Assembly (NCBI GenBank): GCA_905331475.1
Contig: CAJNYU010003950.1
Span: 1 to 64,000, forward strand
Direction: 5' to 3'
Source of the DNA: Rotaria socialis
Taxonomy: Eukaryota > Rotifera > Eurotatoria > Philodinida > Philodinidae
Length of the DNA stretch: 64,000 nucleotides
Positions 58,140-64,000 of the stretch are shown here, one piece after another (positions within the stretch are counted from its first letter, which is position 1; every line of letters starts with the position of its first letter). Both the position numbers and the translations under genes were made by a program. The notes under the pieces are model-generated. The model ran no database searches, had not been told where the DNA came from, and saw only the letters and a list, made by a program, of their open reading frames with translations.

Positions 58140-59402
58140 ACTCTTATAACAATGCATTCGCTTTTTCTTTCTTCAAATTTTTTTCTCTCATTCTCTCTCA
58201 TTATTGAACAATATCAGTCTTTTTTCCTTTTTTTTGGTTTTATATGAAACACATGTACCTGTTCAGAAAAAAATGAAACATTCTTTTTGCATGACACAAC
58301 AACAACGACGACGACGACGACGACGACTGACTGACGACGATATCCAACACACTACTTCTTTTTTCAAACACCACTATATTTTCTTTTCATTTTTTAAATA
58401 AAAACAATTTATCTATTCTTGTGCGTGCATATCGATGTTTTTTTTCTTGTTTATCTGAATAAATTCGTTTACTTTCTCATTGACTCATTTCATAATATAC
58501 AAATTTTATTCAATGTCATACAGAATGATATTGTATTTCTCATTTCATTATTTGACAGATAGGTATACGTGCGACAAGCAAAAAACGAAACCTCACTATA
58601 CCGATATAAGAAGAAAAAAACGAAGAAACTATTCAGGTGTGACTGCCTATATGCAGCAAGCAATTCGATAAGCATATATGTATGTACGAAGGCTACATAT
58701 TTTTTTATACCGTATTATTTGTCCATACAAAAAAAGACGAATGTGTTTACCCTTCAATAAGTTTATTTAATAAGTGAGAGAAAAAAATACATATATACTT
58801 GTGAAACCAAAACGAGCAAAAGAACTTGTTGTTGCTGTTAAAAGTGTGTCTATTTCATTCTATTGAACGAAAATAAATATCAGTTTGGAATTCATTTTTC
58901 TCATGGCCATGGTATATCAGAGAAGGAGAAAAAATAAATATTTTTCTGTTTTTTTTTTAAATTTCACGCGAACTATCACACGGAATTTCATTAAGAATAC
59001 AAAGTCATGTTTTTCACAGCATTCAATTCCTACACCGCCTGTAATGTTTGCAATACTAGGTAATAAATCACCACCAAAAACAACCAATAGATAAGCCGCA
59101 ATTTTCTAGGTGAAGTTATGGATCATTAGCTAAACTGATTATGATTAGTAGAAACATCGAGCAAGAAACAAACATTTCAAAGCTGAGAAAATATGAACAT
59201 GCTCGTAAATTCATCAAGGGCAACTCGCATGCATCAAATTCTATCAATTATAAGAGAGCATATTTCATTAAGAGTTTCTCATTGAATGCTGTTATTTATT
59301 TATCCTAATTTTTCGGTAATACCATGAAAAATACTAGTTTACGAAATTACATGGTGCACATTTTTTTTAATTTCGTAATCGAAAACAAAATGTATAAAAA
59401 TT
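58140..59402. other. Intergenic, low-complexity
   Basis: Holds the 3' flank of the preceding gene, a (ACG)n run at about 58303-58328 and AT-rich sequence. No further gene was recognised. Confidence 0.5.
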
Positions 59403-60119
59403 TTAATTTGTGTTCTTTTTCTGATCGATGTCGTCGCCAGTCAAGGATGACTTCACATTCTCAATATCTGACGTATTAACGGCATTTTGTTTTAAACCAG
59501 CGTTGTGAAGATAATATGTGCATGATATCATTTGCTGTGTCAACGATGAATGGCATTCTGGACATAGAAATACATAATAACCAATTGTGTTCGACAAGAG
59601 TTTAATGAGATGAGATTCATCTAATTTCATAAGTAAATCAGCTAATGTTTCTAAGTATTCAGGCATATAGTCGACGTCAAACAAATTCTTTTGAGAAATT
59701 TCTTCATCGTTTACAAGAACGCGAGATGAGACGTTTGAATTTTCTGATTTTGCTTGAACAAGTTTATAATTGACGCCGGTAATTGCACCGATTTTCTTCA
59801 TAGAAATTTGTCCTTTACATTGTTTAGTCGTATTTTGCACTAGGGCAGTGCATGATAGAACATTAGTTATATTAATATCTTGTTTTCGATTAAAATTCGG
59901 ACAGATCGGTACTCGTATCATCGATTCATATGCGGCATAGACCAACGAAACAGTGACACCTGCACCAAGTAGATATCCAATGTTTTTAACAAATTGACGT
60001 ATACTGTGGCTCGTTGTCGTCTTCCTATCGGTAGAAAATGGTTGATGATTAATCGTAATGTGTTGAATTTTTGTTTGAATTCTATGTTTTAAAGTGCTCG
60101 ATGGAAAGTATCGAAACAT
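59403..60119 (-). CDS. Single-pass membrane protein, unrecognised
   Basis: 238 aa in one exon. The N terminus is basic and Ser/Thr-rich with almost no acidic residues (RYFPSSTLKHRIQTKIQHIT), as in mitochondrial targeting peptides. A helix follows at about residues 46-66 (IGYLLGAGVTVSLVYAAYES), then a soluble region with several Cys (CPNFNRKQD, SCTALVQ, CPECHSSLTQQMISC) and an acidic/Asn-rich tail. A mitochondrial inner-membrane protein is one reading, but it is inference. I do not recognise the family. It is divergently oriented from the SET gene, with 434 bp between the starts. Confidence 0.6.
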   Translation of the reverse strand: MFRYFPSSTLKHRIQTKIQHITINHQPFSTDRKTTTSHSIRQFVKNIGYLLGAGVTVSLVYAAYESMIRVPICPNFNRKQDINITNVLSCTALVQNTTKQCKGQISMKKIGAITGVNYKLVQAKSENSNVSSRVLVNDEEISQKNLFDVDYMPEYLETLADLLMKLDESHLIKLLSNTIGYYVFLCPECHSSLTQQMISCTYYLHNAGLKQNAVNTSDIENVKSSLTGDDIDQKKNTN

Positions 60120-60553
60120 TTGGTAAATTTATCTGAAAAGAATCAATAGAAAATATAGTATTCCATAAAAATATTTCACATCGTCGTTATAGAATAAGTT
60201 GATTGAACTCCTATGATGATTTCACGTTATGACCAACGACTCTTTCTCTGTTATCATTTATGGTCAGTCAGTCCTCTTCGAATATGAAAATGATTGATTC
60301 TAATTGGAAACTTATTTTAAGAGCTGATGACCAATCAATGAATAATAGAGAAAATAAAGCGTCTACGTCAGCTGAGAAAGATTCCGTCTCCCACTGTACA
60401 ATATATTAGTCGTATAAAATGACGTCATTTTTATGTTTCGTAATTTATTATGATAGCAACTTTCTTTCATTCGTCTATATAGATACCTGTGTAGCAGTCA
60501 TTCGGAATACATTAGTATTATCACTGCGCATTCTTGTGTTTTTTGTGCTCTGA
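60120..60553. other. Divergent promoter region
   Basis: Lies between the minus gene at 60119 and the SET gene at 60554. A TGACGTCA-type site (AATGACGTCATTTT, about 60418-60431) matches the CRE/ATF consensus and could serve either gene. Confidence 0.4.
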
Positions 60554-61168
60554 ATGCCATTGTTTAAAAAGGCTGAAATATGCGATCTTTCGAAAAAATA
60601 CGGATTTCAACAACGTGGTATAGTGGCACTTGAACCTATTTCTCGAAGTGAGAAAATTTATGAGTGTGATCCAACGACTTGTAGTTATTATCCGGAAGAT
60701 GATCCGCGATTTAAATTTACTCGAGAACAACTTCTTCAAATAATGGAAAGCTATCCAGAAGTATCAGAATTCATTCGAAATTATTCGCTCATGATCGACG
60801 ACGATGTTTTCGAAGCTCCGCGTCATCTTCTTACGCAAGAAATTACGGATGAATGTGCGTTATTCAATCATTCATGCGAGCCGAATTGTGATTTTGACGG
60901 ATCGAATGATAGCTGGACGCTCAAAGCTCGACGTGATATCCACGTTGGCGAAGAATTAACTATTCACTATGGCATCTTCGAAACCGAACGCAGTCTAATG
61001 GCAGGTGTTCAATGCAGATGTGGGGCTACTAGTTGTGTAGGCCAACTTCGATTTGATTTTTGGCGCAATTGCGAATGGCAACAGAAATTTGAACATGTAG
61101 CGAGCCCATTCATTCAGAAAAAAATTCGTGACTTACGCACATTATTAGGGGACACCATCATGACATAA
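60554..61168 (+). CDS. SET-domain protein with post-SET cysteines
   Basis: 204 aa in one exon. The SET core shows GIVALEPI near the start (G-x-G-like strand), NHSCEPNCDFD at about residues 107-117 (the NHSC substrate/cofactor knot) and EELTIHYG at about 136-143. The post-SET CRCGATSC follows at about 156-163 and supplies three zinc-binding Cys. Such proteins transfer methyl groups from S-adenosylmethionine to lysines on histones or other proteins. The small size, lacking pre-SET or other domains, resembles free-standing SET proteins found in bacteria and in several lower animals, so substrate and origin are open. AATAAA at 61179-61184 follows the stop closely. Confidence 0.8.
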   Translation: MPLFKKAEICDLSKKYGFQQRGIVALEPISRSEKIYECDPTTCSYYPEDDPRFKFTREQLLQIMESYPEVSEFIRNYSLMIDDDVFEAPRHLLTQEITDECALFNHSCEPNCDFDGSNDSWTLKARRDIHVGEELTIHYGIFETERSLMAGVQCRCGATSCVGQLRFDFWRNCEWQQKFEHVASPFIQKKIRDLRTLLGDTIMT

Positions 61169-61904
61169 TATTTGTTGAAATAAATATGATATAAAAAATT
61201 GTAAATTATTTCTTTTGTGAAATTCAAGAGAATCAAACTATCGATTTCATTATTCAATTAGTCTTCGATTGACCTAAAATTGTAGTGGTTAATGGAGATG
61301 ATGCATCAACGAGCTTTGTCACGTGTACATACACGTGACTTCCAGCGAAACTCAAGTAGATCAAATTCGAACTCTCTTGCAATGACACAAACGCATAGTT
61401 CAAGAGTGAGACTAAAAAACTGCGAGCGAAAGAAAAAGAATGACGAGAGGATTTACTTATTAAGAGAGAGAGAGAGCAGAACAGAAAAATATCAAAAAAA
61501 ACTAACGTGATAGTTAAGAACGCATAAAACGGCATATGCGATGAAGAAAAAAATTGCACTCAATGCCTGTGGAATAAAAGCGTATGATGTATTTCACATG
61601 GGATATATTCGTTTGATGTTTGAGTGATTCTGAGTGTGAATGGAAGCAATCGATAGCTGTATTAGATTGTCAGAGATACTCCAGTATATTTCTTCTAGCA
61701 TAACAATGCATCTTATGGATAATTAGTTACTGTTGATGTCTTTTCTTAGTAGACGGTTAATTCTAGTTGTTCTCATTCTGCATGTTTTTTTTTCTTTACA
61801 TCATTCTGATCCATATAGTAAACGGTTCTTCTTTTGCGATCCGATGGAAGAGTATAACAACTAAGATGATTCATCTTAAAAATGGTTAACTCTAGATTTC
61901 AATT
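61169..61904. other. Intergenic between SET and trehalase genes
   Basis: Includes the SET gene's AATAAA, an ACGTGTACATACACGTGA palindromic stretch near 61321 and a (GA)n run at about 61463-61477. No gene. Confidence 0.45.
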
Positions 61905-64000
61905 ATGATGTCAAAGAAAAATATTTCACCGTCACCTGATATTTTATACGGCCAACTTTATTTCGACATTCAACTTGCTCATGTGTATTCCGAAGGGGAA
62001 ACATTTACTGATTCCGTTCCAGATGTTTCACCATCAGAAGTAGTCGCTCTTTACGAACATGAAAAACACTTACCGAACTTCGATCTTACTAAATTTGTCA
62101 AGGAACATTTTCATCTTCAAGCATTTCCGAATTTGACTTATACTAGTGATCCTACGATAGCGCCGAAAGATCACATAAATAGGCTGTGGAATATTCTTTG
62201 TCGACCAGCTGATACGTCCGTTGACGGTAGTTCAACAATTCCTCTTCCATTTCCTTATATCGTTCCCAGTGGTAGACATCGAGAAATGTTCTATTGGGAT
62301 TCGTATTTTACTATGTTAGGTTTAATGGTTGTACCCGATCGAATCGATATGATTAAATCAATGATTGACAATTTTGCGTATATGATTGATCTATTGGGTT
62401 TTATACCAAGTGCAAATCGTACGTATTTTTTAAGTCGATCTCAACCACCATTTTTTGCACAGATGGTTCAACTGTTGGCCAATACAGAGAATGTCAAACA
62501 ACGATACTTACCTCAACTACGTAAAGAATACGAATGGTGGATGACTGACAGTGATAATTTGACTGATGAACAACCAGTTAAACGTGTAAGATAATTAAAC
62601 TATAGATAAAGAGAACGTATCAGTGGCGGATCTAGGATTTTTAGATACGTTGTATCTTAGTTTCAGAGCATGGGTCCCAGTTGAAACTCATGGAGGGTGA
62701 TATTGGGCTCATAATAGGGGATTTCATGGAAAACAAATTGATTGATGCTTGCGAAAAAAAAATAATTTTTAAAACCACCACTCCCCAAAATCTTTTTGTC
62801 TTGACTCATATTACAATTTTGTTAATTTATTCGTAATCTATATTAAATTTCATCGACAGATTTCAACTTGCATCAAAAACTTTGCATCTCATCGAAAGTT
62901 ATAACGTTCTGAATATTTTTTACATTTCCCAAAACATGGCACAAAAATTCAAATCGTTATAACTTTCGATGAGATGTATATTTTTTAATGAAAATTGAAA
63001 TCTGTCGATGAAATTTAATATAGATTACGAATAAGTTCTAAAAATTGTAATAGGGGTCAAGACAAAAAAGTTTTGGGTAGGTGGCGGTTTTAAAAATGAT
63101 TTTTTTTCGCAAGCATCAATCAAATTTTTTTTCCATGAAATCCCCTATTATGAGCCCAATATCACCCTCCATGAGTTTTAACTGGAACCCATGCTCTGAA
63201 GCTAAGATACAACGTATCTAAAAATCCTAGATCCGTCACTGGAACATATGTTTGTCTAATCGTTTATAATATTTTTAGCATGTTGTACGTTTGCCTGGTG
63301 GAATAATTCTGAATCGATATTGGGATCCATCGACGACTCCCCGGCCAGAATCATATCCGAAGGAGGAAGATCAACGCCGAAAAGCTCTACAGCATGGCAT
63401 TTCAGCTGAAGAATTTTATCAGCACAATCGTACAGCTTGTGAATCCGGTTGGGATTTTTCATCACGTTGGCTTCTTGATAGTAAATGCGCGGAGACAAAT
63501 CATGCAGCTGACATCATTCCAGTTGATCTCAATTGCCTTCTTTACTCTCTGGAAAATTTACTTGCAAAGATGTACAATGAACAAGGTGATGTTGAGTCAA
63601 GTAAAAAGTTTAAATTATTTGCTCAAAATAGAAGAAATGCTATTCGAAAGTTTCACTGGAATGATGCGAATCAATTTTTTATGGATTATGATTGGAAACG
63701 TAATCGATCGACGTCTGCTATTACATTAGCTGGTGTTTATCCACTCTATTTTAAATTGGCTACTCCTGAACAAGCAGCACATGTTCACGAACATCTTGGC
63801 AAAAGTTTTCTTCGTACTGGTGGTCTAGTCACGAGTCTAGAAGCAACTGGCGAGCAATGGGATTGGCCAAACGGATGGGCTCCTTTGCAATGGGTCGGCT
63901 GCCAAGCTTTGAAGAACTACGGATTCAATAAATTGGCAGCTGAAGTAAAACAGCGGTGGTTGGCTTTGAATGATCGGGTATTTAAAGCGACAGGGAAAAT
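61905..64000 (+). CDS. Trehalase (GH37), bacterial/cytosolic type, 3' partial
   Basis: Exon 1 (61905-62585, 227 codons) and exon 2 (63279 to the window end) join in phase 0, giving the first ~467 residues of a family usually near 550. The enzyme hydrolyses trehalose to two glucoses by inversion. Visible signatures: PSGRHREMFYWDSY (121-134, variant of signature 1), ESGWDFSSRW with the catalytic acid Asp286, and QWDWPNGWAP (420-429, signature 2). The catalytic base lies beyond the window. No signal peptide is seen, so it should be cytosolic, and it resembles TreF/TreA-type bacterial sequences more than secreted animal trehalases; horizontal origin is inferred. The 693-nt intron contains a hAT miniature element (62621-63241). 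Either ATG (61905 or 61908) could start it. Confidence 0.9.
62621..63241. mobile_element. hAT-type foldback element in trehalase intron
   Basis: The 621-bp element starts CAGTGGCGGATCTAGGATTT and ends with its inverse. The arms, about 300 bp each, are near-perfect inverted copies almost to the centre (around 62930). The flanks GAACGTAT (62613-62620) and GAACATAT (63242-63249) match at 7 of 8 bases, as for a hAT duplication. It makes up most of the 693-nt intron; without it the intron would be about 64 nt, the normal size here. Confidence 0.9.

Noticed and set aside
1-64000. tRNA or rRNA genes
   Set aside because: No cloverleaf-like arrangement with a GTTCGAATC-type arm or conserved rRNA segment was noticed by eye. 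A covariance-model scan would be needed to be sure.

Overview
The window looks like a bdelloid rotifer nuclear chromosome (Adineta/Rotaria type). This is an inference from content. It is AT-rich, its genes carry many introns of about 50-70 nt with GT..AG ends, and it holds lineage-typical families: divergent F-box/LRR proteins, NHL beta-propeller proteins with VAGGNG-type repeats and an N-terminal membrane anchor, a bdelloid-style ionotropic glutamate receptor and a bacterial-type cytosolic trehalase. (TGTGGG)-like motifs, resembling the telomere repeat I recall for bdelloids, are scattered through it. I cannot name the species.

Layout. 1-14 kb is gene-poor: one F-box/LRR gene (3.9-4.9 kb), a decayed APE-type LINE (6.1-9.5 kb) and two hAT-derived miniature elements with perfect 8-bp target duplications. 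14.3-17.4 kb is a complete five-exon membrane-anchored NHL gene with a miniature transposon in an intron. 17-27 kb is mostly transposon debris: a gag-like fossil, a CCGG-rich miniature element, a mariner-like element, a FLYWCH/MULE derivative with iterated ends and two Tc1-like miniature elements, plus one small membrane-protein gene. 27.6-30.3 kb is an intact single-exon ionotropic glutamate receptor (897 aa). 31.0-40.5 kb is a nest of mobile DNA: two hAT elements 171 bp apart, a broken Ty3-like LTR element holding a solo LTR and a Tc1-like element, an orphan coding fragment and another hAT-type element. 40.9-46.7 kb has a TIR element with a coding-like fragment, a second NHL gene on the minus strand, an intron-containing MULE transposase remnant and a further hAT miniature element.

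47-64 kb is denser in host genes: a frameshifted F-box/LRR gene, a small frameshifted membrane protein, a 16-exon SLC5/SGLT sodium-solute symporter with a 7-nt microexon, a six-exon YEATS4/GAS41 orthologue (225 aa), two head-to-head paralogous small membrane proteins with matching intron phases, an unrecognised single-pass membrane protein, a small SET-domain protein, and the first two exons of a GH37 trehalase with a hAT element in its intron, running off the window end.

The host genes do not form one pathway. YEATS4 and SET are chromatin functions, SLC5 and trehalase are sugar/solute functions, and the glutamate receptor and NHL proteins sit at membranes. The main stories are dense, well-delimited DNA transposon activity and unusual gene structures. 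Several host genes are one nucleotide away from an open frame, so assembly error must be excluded before calling them pseudogenes.
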